This document shows positions 49,241 through 60,899 of a stretch of DNA of 64,000 nucleotides, piece after piece. This DNA comes from Metallyticus violacea (taxonomy: Eukaryota; Arthropoda; Insecta; Mantodea; Metallyticidae): the NCBI GenBank assembly GCA_030762175.1, contig CM060840.1, positions 37,908,501 through 37,972,500 on the forward strand. Direction: 5' to 3'. How positions within the stretch are numbered: position 1 is the first letter of the stretch; each line of letters begins with the position of its first letter. Under the pieces are notes generated by a model. That model saw only the letters and a program-made list of their open reading frames with translations. It ran no database searches and was not told where the DNA came from. The position numbers were made by a program, and so were the translations under genes.

Positions 49241-52200
49241 TTAATTGTGTGATAAAGAAATTAAGTGTCTTAAATACCTATTTTCATTTTAATAAATGCC
49301 TATTTCAGTTATATTTCTGCCTATTTTCATTATTTTAAGTGACTTTTTGTCCGCTTATTTTAACCAAAATCAGTGCCTGAACTTTCATGCTATGGATCAA
49401 TAAATGTTATGAGGCTGTATAAAGATATGTTGTCAAAAATGAGTCTTTCTTTAATGAACAACATAGAAAACTAGTCGCTGATGAACACCATATTAATTTA
49501 TACGATAAAGGGAACAATTAATTTAATATTTCATTAGGAAGACGAATCAACAGATGTCATATACCCTCAGATGAAACTCAAAGAAGTTCTTGTAGCTTGT
49601 GTCCTACATTCCTTCATCTTAGTCTGCTTCTTAAATAAAGTACCATTTTGAAATTTGCAGTATTAATTCGTTATCTGCTGTAAAAAATCAACACGCGATA
49701 TGCCTCAGCGTAATTATGTCTTTCAATTTAAAACTCATAAAAAGGAAATTTTTACTAAATTGATCTCTCTATTTCTGAAATGTACCCACTGATAGATATG
49801 ACATTCTGCGGCTAAGATGACTTTTGAAATAATATCTGGCACAGTCGTACATTTCATTTTTTTCATATTCACACACGTTTGAAACTGGAGAGAGCTAAAG
49901 CTATTTGCTAGTCAAGCCTCTTTGTCAGCTGTCACAGTTGTAATTGCTCTGATGTGTTGTTAATTAACTCTGCTATTTGTTCTACAAATATCTGAAACAG
50001 TTTCATAATTACTGTATGTCGCAAAAGTTTGACTTGAGAGAGGAAAAAAAAAAAAAAGAGATTATAATGCTTCAAATCAAAATAAACTAAAGTTAATGCA
50101 TCAAAATAATGCCACAAAGGTAATGAAGCGGAAATTCTAGCAAATATTTCAAACAGAATGCTTTGCCTTTTTGAGCTGCGGGAAAAAACCGTGGTTCTTA
50201 CACGCTTACGCAAGATAAAGCTTATACATTTTGTCGATTCTTTAATGTAGTAACCTTTCAGTTTGAGTTGACAGCTAATTTTGCAAATATTGCTTTTGTG
50301 CTTTCAGATTTTACTTTCATCGATATACAAAGTTTGAAGGGACCTTTCGATATGCATTGGTTAATGATGTTTAAGTCCAATTTGATCATATGCTCAAAGA
50401 AGTTAATATAACGTTGCTAGTAACATCATTACAGATGGTGCTACTGGCCCTATAGGGTCTTCCTACTTTACCACAAACCTCTTATTTGTTTTGGTATTCT
50501 GCTTTCCTTCGTCAAACTTTAATGAACAATTGACTCTCTGGGGTTCTGTTATAAGTTATCCGGCCTCTTCTTTTGCCTTCAGATTTTCCTCTTAAACGTT
50601 TTATTAACTATTCCGGTTCCTTTCCATTCCCTGAACATGACGATTTATCCCCCCTCCCCGCGCCCTTGGCCAAACATTTTTCTACCTCCTGGGTACGCTT
50701 AAACCTCCCTCTTCACCCACTTTTATCATTCACTGCCCAACGTGGGTTTCAAACTGTATTTTGCCTTCTAACTCAAATAGTCACTTTCTGAGTCATACAT
50801 ATCTAGCTGTAGGTCTTAAGAGATCTTTGCACATTACGTTATTGTATTTTGCTCACTTCTTTAGATTTAAACATATGTTATAAAGCGTAATAATTATTAT
50901 TTAATATTTCTGTTCATTTCTGAATGTTTTTGCTCTTTTTTTTTTTTTTTTTTTTTTTTAATTTGACATTCCTTTCCACTTAAACTTGGTCGAGTCTTCT
51001 TCTGCAATTTTAAAAGGAGAAATTATGAAATGATGATGATGCAAGCACAAATTAAAGAAAAAAACATTGAAAAATGCTCCAGAAAATCCGCGAAGTTCAA
51101 TGTAAGCTTCATTTGTGCCAGACAGCACAACTTTAAATTCATTAGCTGTTAGATAAAGTCTTATATTTTTCTTCAGTTTGGTGATTGTTTCATGTCCGTA
51201 TCAGTTCTTCCTTCAAATATACAGTGATTCAAAACGGCATTATAACTTTACGGACAAGTGTAAAGAGCAGTCTAGGGTTTGAAATCCTTAACTCTGAAAC
51301 CACGTCTATTAGGAACATGAATATTGATAGAAGTCTATGTTAACAGTACTATGTTTATAATATCTAGCTTAGATCTTCTATAGCACCTTAGTTAGTAAAC
51401 CAAAGTATTTTTCTGACATGATAATTCAGAATTAATTTGTTAATGCCTTTAATTAATTTCTATTTTGTAAAATACCCAATGTCTTACAAAAATATAAAAA
51501 GTTATACTAATGTTGTAAATGCGCCTACTGCTTCCTGAGGCATCAGAAGCCCCATGGGATATTAGATAAGCGCCATAGCTTCGTTCATCCAGCCTGTATA
51601 TAAAATAACTGTCAAAATGAATGTAAATTCTGAAATATCATACAGGTGATTGCAATATATTACACTGGGCTTATGATATATGAAGTTATGTTAGATATTC
51701 TAAATATACATGCTTTTATCTAAGGTGCATATCTTTGATTTTCATATTTTCAGAATTACTATACAAAAATTTATATCGCCTTTTTACTTCAAAAGATTTT
51801 AAACTCCCTTGAGAGGTTTAAAGGCTGTAAATTATTTTTGTTTACGAAACCTGTTTTTAAAGTAATTCTTCTTACTTTTATTTCAAAATATTTTACAATT
51901 TCCAATTTTTTTGATTTTTTAAAAATGTTTATTATATAACAGAAAATATGAAGAAAATTGGTATATGATTTTCTTAACTTTTTAAATTACTGAAGGTATA
52001 CGATTAATAACTTGATCAATGGTGAAAAAATGTCAGACATTGAGTAATAAAAAGTTTAGCATATCTTCTGAGGCAACAAAGGCAGTACGAAAAAACAAAT
52101 ACATATGGAAATTTATTTTCTCAATATTAAAGTAATATATTATGCTTATTTAATCAAAAGTATATTTTTGCATCGTATGGAACATTCATTATATTAGCAT

Positions 52201-52296
52201 ATAATAATATAATTGAGTATTTTCCTTTAATAGCGTGCACTTAATTTGCATTTCATATCAACCTTAAATATGATGATAAAATTTGGCATTTTTTTA
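49241..52296. other. No gene recognised
   Basis: AT-rich. Contains poly-A/T runs (50043-50056, 50937-50960). The 72-codon frame at 50573-50791 has no recognised domain. Confidence 0.5.
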
Positions 52297-53127
52297 CCGT
52301 GGCCTCATTTCGCTACGCAATCGGAGTTTATATACACTAATGGAAACCGGCTGACCTCAAGTAGTTGTATGATCCCCAATAACATCGAAATTAAAGTTCC
52401 ACTGACGCAAGAAAGTATCTAGCACAGTCGCGTTTATCACGCCAAATGTTTCAGTTGCATTTACGCAAAAGTTGCATATTAGACTTTCCACTGTATATCT
52501 GTTTGCCCAAAGTGAGATATGCACTAGAATAAAGAGAGCCTCGTGCTAAATTTACATAAGTAGCATCTCCATCGGGAAACGCAAGTACAGTATTCAGATT
52601 GGTGAACAAAGTTCGAACCCAGAGCGTTTTCTTTGACAAGAAATCGAGACCAAACAACTGGGTTTTAACAGATGAGAAGTTTGATGAAATGGGCTATCGA
52701 TTAGAAACTTTTCGAAATCCTTTAACACGATTAACCCAGCAAGTTGGTTTGTCTATTAGTATATTAAGTCACTCAAGTGCCTCATCTTCATCCATATAAA
52801 ATTACTGCTGTATTTAAAATGAAACCCATGAAGGCACTGATACAAAATATTCGGCAGTCAATTTACAATATTCGGGAGGATGATATACGGTGAATGTCTC
52901 AAAATATTTTCCAATGGATTCGGGGATGTCTCACAGCGAATTGCAGGCACTTTGAACATCTGCTATGTGTGATTGTGAGTCATTATTGGTTACTATTTAA
53001 TACTAACACACAACAAAACAAACAAAAATGCGCGTAATCAGTACTGACAGCGCGACATGGTTTCCGTTAGGCGCTAGCTTTCCATCGGCTAAATAGATTT
53101 CCGATTGTTTAGCGAAACGAGACCCTG
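52297..53127 (+). mobile_element. Internally deleted mariner-type element with terminal inverted repeats
   Basis: The left end (52297, CCGTGGCCTCATTTCGCTAC) and the complement of the right end (53127, CAGGGTCTCGTTTCGCTAAA) are inverted repeats that continue into CAATCGGA. TA lies immediately outside both ends, the expected Tc1/mariner target duplication. Inside is a transposase remnant: GNASTVFRLVNKVRTQSVFF, WVLTDEKFDEMGYRLE, LTRLTQQVGLSISI (N-terminal helix-turn-helix), then, without any DDE catalytic domain, KALIQNIRQSIYNIRED and FQWIRGCLTANCRHFEHLL, the C-terminal end of the same transposase type. Hence about 830 bp with the middle deleted and several stops or shifts. Confidence 0.82.
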
Positions 53128-56100
53128 TATATGCTTTTGTTTTACAGCCCATTTAATACTAAGATATATCAGTAATACTATTCAGCACAAGTTTATAAAA
53201 TAAAGCAAATGCGTACATTTAGGAGACGGGCCTCAAAGAGTAAGTGCTCTGTCCTTAAAGAGTGCGTAATAAAATACATAATGCAAAAGCACACTAATAT
53301 GATAAGTTATGCAATTATTATCGCACTTATCTCTATCAGGGGTCCAGCATTATTTTGCCAAATTCTTTAAAGTATTGTTGTTTACTTTTGATGTCAACAA
53401 ACCATCAGAATCGAAAAGGTGTTTTCTCTTTTAACGGTGTGGTTTCTGGAAGATTATAGCAGGTGGAACATGAATTCCAATAGCTGACATAAGCAAAGGA
53501 AAGTATGTTTGATCTTTCTCCCTAGTAAGTTTCAGTCACGTGGTGTTTCCAATTAGGTGAAATAATTTTGAGTTTATTATGTGGAACTATTGAAAACACG
53601 CTCGTTCACGATGAATATTCGATACGGAAATTAACTTGCTTTTTAAACATTCGGTCATAATAAGTTTTATTGAAAGGCCAGACATTTTTTGGAGAACAAA
53701 GAGAGAAGTTCTTCCTATAGAAGGCATAAGGTCAACCCAATTTTTTTTATATTATAAACTCCTTTCTCAATCTACTTAACTGCAGTAAAATCGTATGCAA
53801 CTTTCAACAGCTGCCTGCCTATGATGCCATAAAATCTGGCGTTAAAATCCCTTATATGTTGGGCTAACCCTTTTTCTTATGCATAAGGATATTGGCTTGT
53901 TCCAGTGAAATGAAGACAGTGCCTTATGAAAAAAATAGTTTTAAAAAATTGGGTAATTTCCTGATATAAATTTTACGAGAGCTAAATAAAATTCAAAGCT
54001 AATCCTAATATCAGCACATTGATACAGTAAAATAGAATTTATTCATACAAATCGACTTGCGGTTTTTACCAAATACTACAATTAAGCGTTATAGGAGGTC
54101 ATAAGAATGCTTGTTTGCTTTTTCCTGTTACTTTTATCCAAAGCAAGTAAATCGACTTAAACGCACAATTACTAACTTATCTCTAAAAGTTAATGCTTAA
54201 TAAGCTCATCAATTTTACTCCAATACTTACCGTTTATTAAATTTATATAAATGCCTTTGAGAGGATAGGCGCAAAATAAACACTGGAATAGCAAGTTTTG
54301 TTTAATTTTTACTTACACTCTTTAACAATTTTTGTTTTAATTTTATTATCTGTAACTCTCTTATCCGTGAATATTTTATTAACAATTTATTACTTGACAA
54401 GATGTCACTGGAGGGATTGTTTTTAATACTAAATATTACTTTTGATATGCGTTAACTTTATCTTCGTTTATTCGTTGTGTTTATTTGTTTGGTGTTTAAA
54501 TTGTGTATATCGTATGGACATGCTCTGAGTAAATAATGATGAATATTAGTGACCTTCAAACACAACGTTTTCTTGATGCTCTTTCTCGTAAAAAGTTGAC
54601 TCGAATCATGAGGTTTGCAGTAGTTAGTTGAATATTATTTAAACTTATTCTTCAAAAGCAATGTGTGCACAAATTTATAGCATGTGTAAATATTTGATTG
54701 ACAGTAAAAAAGCATTCTCTGTAGACTGCTCATATTAAATCTAGTTATTTTAACAACGGGCACTAAAATTAGAAATTACATTTTATAATAATCAATTTAT
54801 AAATTTTATATAACATTTCAATGTTACCAGCTTTGGTTTAATTCGGAATGGGATTAATCTATTTAAGCAAATTAAATACCTGTTTTGTAACGTACTATAC
54901 ATGTTTTACAATTGTCAAGGAGGTTTCAAATCCAGCCACTAGTGTACTTAATGATATTACGTAAAATTGTTTCCATAATTTATTTGCATTGTATCTAATA
55001 AGATTGGTAACATATGAGCCTAGAAGAAACTCATTGTGAAAGGCCAAATGCACAGTATTAACTTCTATTTATTTATTTTAAATGAATAAACATTATTTAA
55101 ATACGTATATAAATAAATTATAACAATTTAATTTTTAATTTTCCATTGGAAAACTACCATCTACAATCACAGCGATATCCAGAAAAAGTAGCAATATTTC
55201 TTCCATGCTCCCTCTAGTGAGCAAATACGGGATACACAAACTTAAATTACTAATTTATTTATAAATATTAAAATCTGTCTGAATGGTAACTTTTAACAAT
55301 TACATAATAAATAATTATTTTACCCTGTTTGGTGGTGATAATGCTAATGTGATAGGTGGCGTGAGGATGGATTTGGTACAAAAAAATTAAAATTTACAGT
55401 ACTACCTGAAAAAGCAGTTGAATTTGTTGTTTTGGCAAGTCATTTATGTGAAGCTTATAGGCTAAATAGTATAAAGATAAAGAGAAAAAAATAAACGGGG
55501 AAAGTAAAGAAGGAGATAAGAAAAATCTAGAAGTTCTATTTTACTTTGAGCTTCCACATTCCCAGAATCCTGGGGTTTTTTCGGGACGCACTAGACTTAT
55601 GAGGAAACTATATAGTTCATATATATACTTTTATTTCTTATTACAGAGAAAGGAAAATAGTGTTATTGACTGGATATAAATGTGTTAACATTATGTTAAC
55701 TATATTTTTGCGTATTCCTGGTAGGTGAGCTTAAACTAACAGCATTAATCTTCTGGTGCAGCGTCAGTCTCGAACTAACACTGTATAAAGTAAACATTTG
55801 GAAAGAAAATTGGCAAACAGGCACAGAAGACATATTTATCTAATGAAAATACTTTGCTGCTAAAGGGTAAATGAATATTTTCTCACAACAGTAATCCAGT
55901 TAGCTGAAGATAGTTGAATGGCAATGGGCAAAGTGTGCACAAGTTTGGGAACCATGATGTAAAGAATGAAGGAACAATCTTCTCCGTAACGTCCTTGTAT
56001 AAGGAGGTATTAACGGTTCCGTATTATTCTGCACAGCCTTTGTAACTGGCTGGCATCCTTCACGGAGAAGAACATGCCAATGTTTTATGGCACTAAAACT

Positions 56101-56820
56101 CAAGGACATGACGAATAGCCGCAGCTGGTCCCCCTTCCCCTCTTTTCTTCCTAGGCATGCGGCAATTGTACCTTCTCACCGAGCAAGAAAGAGTGGGGGG
56201 CTGTAGGTCAGCACATCGCGAGCGAAATGCAGGTTCCTCCTCATGCAGCATGCTTTCCTGGTACTTAGCGATACTGTCGTCAGCGGCCGATCATTAGCGG
56301 CATAAACCCCACCGTTATGTGTGTGTGTGTACTTTCTGTGACACAAGAGAAAATTAATTGTGAAAATCAATAAATTGATATTGTGCAACGGAAAAGCCGT
56401 TGTTATGATAGGAACAAGCAAAATACGTGGCATTCTTCCCCTTCTGAAGTTATTTCTCAGCTATTTGAAGAATACCAATAATCACAGTTGCTCGAAGCTC
56501 TTATTTAGAACATACCTCAAAACTTATTAAAAAAACAAACTTTGGAATGCTCAAAATTATACTCAGTGATTAAAATGAAGTTAATAAGCCAGCAATTAAG
56601 AAACGCAAATATTACTAAACTTTTATTTGTAAAATATAACTGTATAAATTGTCCTACAGAGAGCTTCTTCATTGTATTGCTTGCTCTACACAATTTTTGC
56701 TGAAAAGAAAACTGTCCACATTTTCTGATTACCGCATGGAAACCAGCCTTAGTTTGGCTCACTGGGCATAGTTTTTCACAAATTGATATCATAAAAAATA
56801 ACAGTTGTTATTATTTGTTT
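53128..56820. other. No gene recognised; GC-richer patch at 55900-56440
   Basis: AT-rich except 55900-56440, where composition is balanced and minus-strand frames of 69 and 85 codons (55900-56109, 56176-56433) occur. A short (TG)n lies at 56317-56330. I recognise no domain or splice structure. It could be an unannotated exon or an old repeat. Confidence 0.4.
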
Positions 56821-57765
56821 ATGGAGCAAATAAATATTCTGAGAGATTTAAACAAGTTAATAAATGGTTCACTTTGTGATCTAAAGCATTGGATTATAAA
56901 AAATCGGCCACAAATAAGCAATTCAGTTCCTGGATAAAAAAAATTAAGTATGAACCATTGGTTTCTCCTTCTAATGCCCTTCCACCACTGACATTAAATT
57001 AGATCTGATTAAACAATTTGTTACTACTCCGAGAAAGGAGAGTGATTGTTTCAGCTTTCTTGTTACAAAGTTCCCACAGTAAACTTAAGCTAAGATAGCA
57101 GCAGATATTTTCAATGTACCACAGATTCGTGAGCTTATGCAGAATGAGACCTTTCCTCAGTCAATGTCCGAGTTAGAGAAGTGAGCATGTTTGACTTACA
57201 AAATGTGACAGAAAATTTTCTTGGCAACAAGAAATGGGAAAACTATAAAGAAAGTGTGGAGGAAATGTTACAATATTCTACACCGTCTAGGGTGTAGAAT
57301 TAGTGTTAAAGTGCATTTTCTCAACAGCCATATTGATTTCTTCCCTGCGAATCTTGGTGCAATGAGTGAAGAACAAGGTGAGCAATTTCATAAAGAATGA
57401 AAACCTCTATCAAAGCAATTTGGATGTATCAATGATAGCTGATTACTATTAGTGTTTGAAAAGAGACACGAGTGAAGGACATATCACACCTTTAAAAAAA
57501 AAGATTTTTTTTTCTCTGTAGTGTTAAAAGAAGTTTGAAAATTAAAATTATTGGCAAATAGCTCTCTTCTTTCAATATATTCATTAATGTTTAAGTTAAA
57601 CTGAAACCTACTGAAACAGGTTAATAATAATTCACAATAAAATATAAACACATTATTACATTTGATGTGATTTTGTTTAAAAACCTAGCCCGATAGAGTA
57701 AAACTTAAAACATATTTGAATTCAGGACATTCACATTACATATATCCAGGTGGAAAAAAAAAAGC
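56821..57765 (+). pseudogene. Decayed copy of a multi-copy arthropod protein family (plus copy)
   Basis: Pieces in order in shifting frames: ALPPLTLKLDLIKQFV (about 56975), a FxxxFP-like segment, FNVPQIRELMQNETFP (57103), FLGNKKWENYKESVEEMLQY (57220), ISVKVHFLNSHIDFFPANLG (57302), AMSEEQGEQFHKE (57360), ADYY.CLKRDTSE. From memory, the pattern LPPLHIKLG ... PQIREL ... FLGN ... MSIKVHFLxSHLDxFPxNLG ... EEQGERFHQD recurs in many arthropod and other invertebrate genomes as repeated uncharacterised proteins, probably tied to a mobile element. Enzymatic role unknown. Stops and frameshifts show it is dead. The homologous region extends 3' of the coding part to about 57765. Confidence 0.7.
57275..57300. 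repeat. Perfect 10-bp inverted repeat (hairpin)
   Basis: ATTCTACACC, six-base loop, GGTGTAGAAT. The other copy of the family lacks the left arm at this place. Confidence 0.9.
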
Positions 57766-57774
57766 ACACCAACG

Positions 57775-58028
57775 GTTTTTTTTTTTTTTTTTTTTTTTTT
57801 TTCTTTATTTATGGACGCTCTTTAACATCTCAAGTCATCAGCGTCCCATTCAACTCAGGGCGTGAAACGGCCGACAAATTTTGCTCAGAGGCCTCTCTTT
57901 CAGGCTTGAGGTTCTTTTTCGTGCCGTAAATGTACGACACGGGACCCACGACCCACGGCTTTACTTCCCTTCCGAAGGAAGCCATACTTAGGATTTTTAC
58001 GCCCAAAAAAATCCATCGGTCCTGGCCG
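57775..58028 (-). mobile_element. SINE family A, body copy lacking the tRNA head, with target duplication
   Basis: A T-run of about 27 (the A-tail in complement) is followed by the whole family body in complement, from TTTATTTATGGACGCTCTTT to CCATCGGTCCTGGCCG, where it stops inside the head just before box B. ACACCAACG (57766-57774) and ACACCAATG (58029-58037) flank it as a one-mismatch target duplication. An extra ACCCACG in the middle is a small local duplication. The long clean tail suggests it is one of the younger copies. Confidence 0.9.
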
Positions 58029-58999
58029 ACACCAATGATTGACAACACATTGTAAATGGATGAATTTAGTTAGAATTCTAAAATATATTTCAATTTTAAA
58101 CGCTTTAATAAATATAACAAAGTAGTTAATTACAAACTCACCAGATGTTGACGATACTCCAAAATGCTACATATGTTTACAGGATGCCTTTAGATAATCC
58201 TTATCTGAATAGAAGGGCAGATTTTGTAAGACACGTGACGTCCTCCTTTGCATAACGACGTTCCAGCACATGCAGCACGTAATGAACATCACACCATAAA
58301 CATTTGTATCGCTCTTTTCATTGTTCGGTGATTCAGTCAGTAATACCAACTGCGATAAGGGTACTTCTGCAATCATAAATAACCTAATACTGTTTCAGCT
58401 TTAAGATTAAAAACCGCCTTATGTACTCCAACCTCCACAGAAATACAAATTGGATACTATAAAACATGCAGATGTTAAAGGCATAAAATAAGATACACCT
58501 CAGATTGGTTAAACTTATACACGTCTTCAATGTTTACACAAATATTTGATTGCTTGCGCTGTTTGCCACATTACTGCATAATCACATGGATAAAAATGCT
58601 TAAATTTTCCAATTATTAACTCATTAAGCCTACGTTCTCAATAAATTCCTTCAAATCACGGCGACTGTAATGAATATAATTTATTTGCATCATAATAAAC
58701 TAACGCAAACATTTACAGAGTGTAACATCCAAGTGTTTCTTGCTGACTAGTGTCTCTCCCCCACTCATGACCTTCTTTATATGAGACTACGATCATAAAA
58801 CGCATTCATTCTCTGCATCCTCAATATGAATTTGACATTGGGGTTCAACCTTTCTTTACAAGAACACTACGTCACAAAGAAAGGTACCTCAATGGAGAGA
58901 TTAATTTTAAGTTGCGCTCCGGCCCCTAAATGTATTACTCAAACTCCCGTAAAATTATATATATAGTGTTTAAATGGATCTGATTAAGCAATATTGGTT

Positions 59000-59540
59000 A
59001 AAATTTAAAATTAAGTTCCTATGAAATATGTGCAGAAGCCAATTTTTAGATATGGATCATGTTGTACAGGTGCACTGTACGGTTATCACGTACGAACACA
59101 TCGGGCTGCTCTCGAATATGATGACATTTAGGGTACATAGGCCCCTGCAATGTTTGTCGATTCGTATTGTATACACTAAAGCCTTTGACTGCCCCAAATG
59201 TCAAAACTCCAAAGGACTAAGATCAGGTGGTAGGTTAGGCATATTAATGGATATTCTCTACTAATTCATCCCTCACTAAAGACCCAAATAAGGTGTCGCA
59301 TAAGGTATAAAAATGAGGTAGTGCTCCATCGTGCATAAACTACAAACTAATTGACACAACCTCAATATACTGGTATACAGTTGACTTCCATATCAACGTT
59401 TGTGCACTGCATGGGTAAACATTATAACAAAAGAGCTGTAAACTGAAACAAAAACATTCTACAACACACAGTTTAGATAGACTATTATATTAGACCCATA
59501 TGCATTAGACTCCATCTGGCCACAGTAAAGAATGGGTCAC
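59000..59540 (-). pseudogene. mariner-like transposase relic
   Basis: On the minus strand in shifting frames, an FTxxG-like piece with QMESNAYGSNIIVYLN (about 59500) is followed by FMHDGAPLPHFYTL (about 59340), then PPDLSPLEF and HLGQSKALVYTI (about 59220-59170). These correspond to the DE, QHDGxPAH and SPDLTPLDFxLWGxLKxxVY blocks of mariner transposases. The catalytic spacing is broken by frameshifts. It lies in the spacer between the two inverted family copies. Confidence 0.55.
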
Positions 59541-59869
59541 TTCTCAACAGATATTTGTTAATAGAAACTTTTTTGTTAGTTTTGCATTGAAAATATGCAA
59601 CAAATTGATTTAAACATGCTTTAACTGGACATTTGTGCGAATATTATTGAATTTAAATTAAAATATCGGAAAGCTATTATTTGTTCAGTGTTCTTAACAG
59701 TATGTCATACTATCATATTGTTTTTCAAGTTCGGTATGTATAGTTACAACTTCATATTGCCTCAATTTATCCTTGACGTAACAAGAAGGAAACCCTAAGT
59801 ATAAATAGTAATAATTATTCTTCTTTTCTGTTCAAACCCAATACACTGATCTACAAAAGAATGTTTTCT

Positions 59870-60850
59870 TTCTTTTTATTTTTTATTTTTTTCACCTGGA
59901 TATATGTAATAGGAATGCCCTGAAATCAAATATGTTTTCAGTTATACAATATCGTACTAGCTTTTCAAACAAAATCACTTAAATTTTATATTCTTATATT
60001 TTTTATGGAATATTACTAAGTTTTAAGACATATAGCTAACACAAAACTGTTTTTGTAGGTTTCATTTTAACTTAAACATTAATAAATATATTGAAAGAAG
60101 AGAAATGTGTGCCAAACTTCTTTCATTATTAGGGAAAAGAAAACTTTATTTTTCTCTGAACAGTTATTTGTGCTTCACCAGTGTCTCTTTTCAAACACCA
60201 ACAGTAATCAGTCATTATTGACACATCCCAATGGCCATCATAACGGGTTTCCATTGTTTTAATGTTTTTATTAAACCGCCACCTTGTTCTTCACTCATTG
60301 CACCAAGATTCGCAGGGAAGGAATCAATATGGCTGTTAAGAAAATTCACTTTAACACTCATTATACACCCTATATTTCTAAAATATTGTAACATTTCCTC
60401 CATAACTTCTTTATAGTTTTCAGATTTCTAATTGCCAAGAAAGTTTACTTTCTATATGCAACCGTGCTGACTTCTCTGACCCAGATATTGACTGAGGAAA
60501 GAGCTTATCCTGCATAAGCTCACGAATCTGGGGTCCATTGAAAACACCTGCTGCTATCTTAGCTTCACTTTTCTGTGGGGACTTTGTAACAAGAAAGTTG
60601 AAACAATCACTTCCTTTATGCAGAGCTAACAAATTGCCTCATTAGGCCTAATTTAATATGCAGCGTTGGAAGGGCATTAGAAGGAGAAACCAATGATGGT
60701 ATTTTCATTTTAGGGGGGGGGGACTAAATTGCTTCTTTGTGGTCCATTTTTTCTCGTACAATGCTCTGATTTAGCCCTACTGAATTGTTCACAAAGTGAA
60801 CAATTATTAACTTGTTTAAATTTCTCAGAATATTTATTTGTTCAATGAAC
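59870..60850 (-). pseudogene. Decayed copy of the same multi-copy protein family (minus copy)
   Basis: It is colinear with the 56821-57765 copy in opposite orientation. From 60850 leftwards: AACAAATAAATATTCTGAGA, ALPTLHIKLGLMRQFV, EAKIAAGVFNGPQIRELMQD (about 60570-60510), EEMLQYFRNIGCIMSVKVNF (60403-60344), NSHIDSFPANLGAMSEEQGG, MTDYCWCLKRDTGEAQ, then a shared 3' flank down to TATCCAGGTGAAAAAAATAA near 59885. Frame losses differ from the plus copy, so each decayed on its own. Confidence 0.7.
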
Positions 60851-60899
60851 AAATAAAAAAACTGTCTTTTATATAAAGCCGATTTCTGGGGGGGGGGGG
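60713..60899. repeat. Two poly-G runs (G10 and G12) near the minus copy
   Basis: G runs at 60713-60722 and 60888-60899, unusual in this AT-rich window. The first lies inside the homologous region and is absent from the plus copy. Confidence 0.9.

Noticed and set aside
52451..52657. 68-residue minus-strand frame
   Set aside because: Lies inside the deleted mariner element, whose transposase remnant is on the plus strand.
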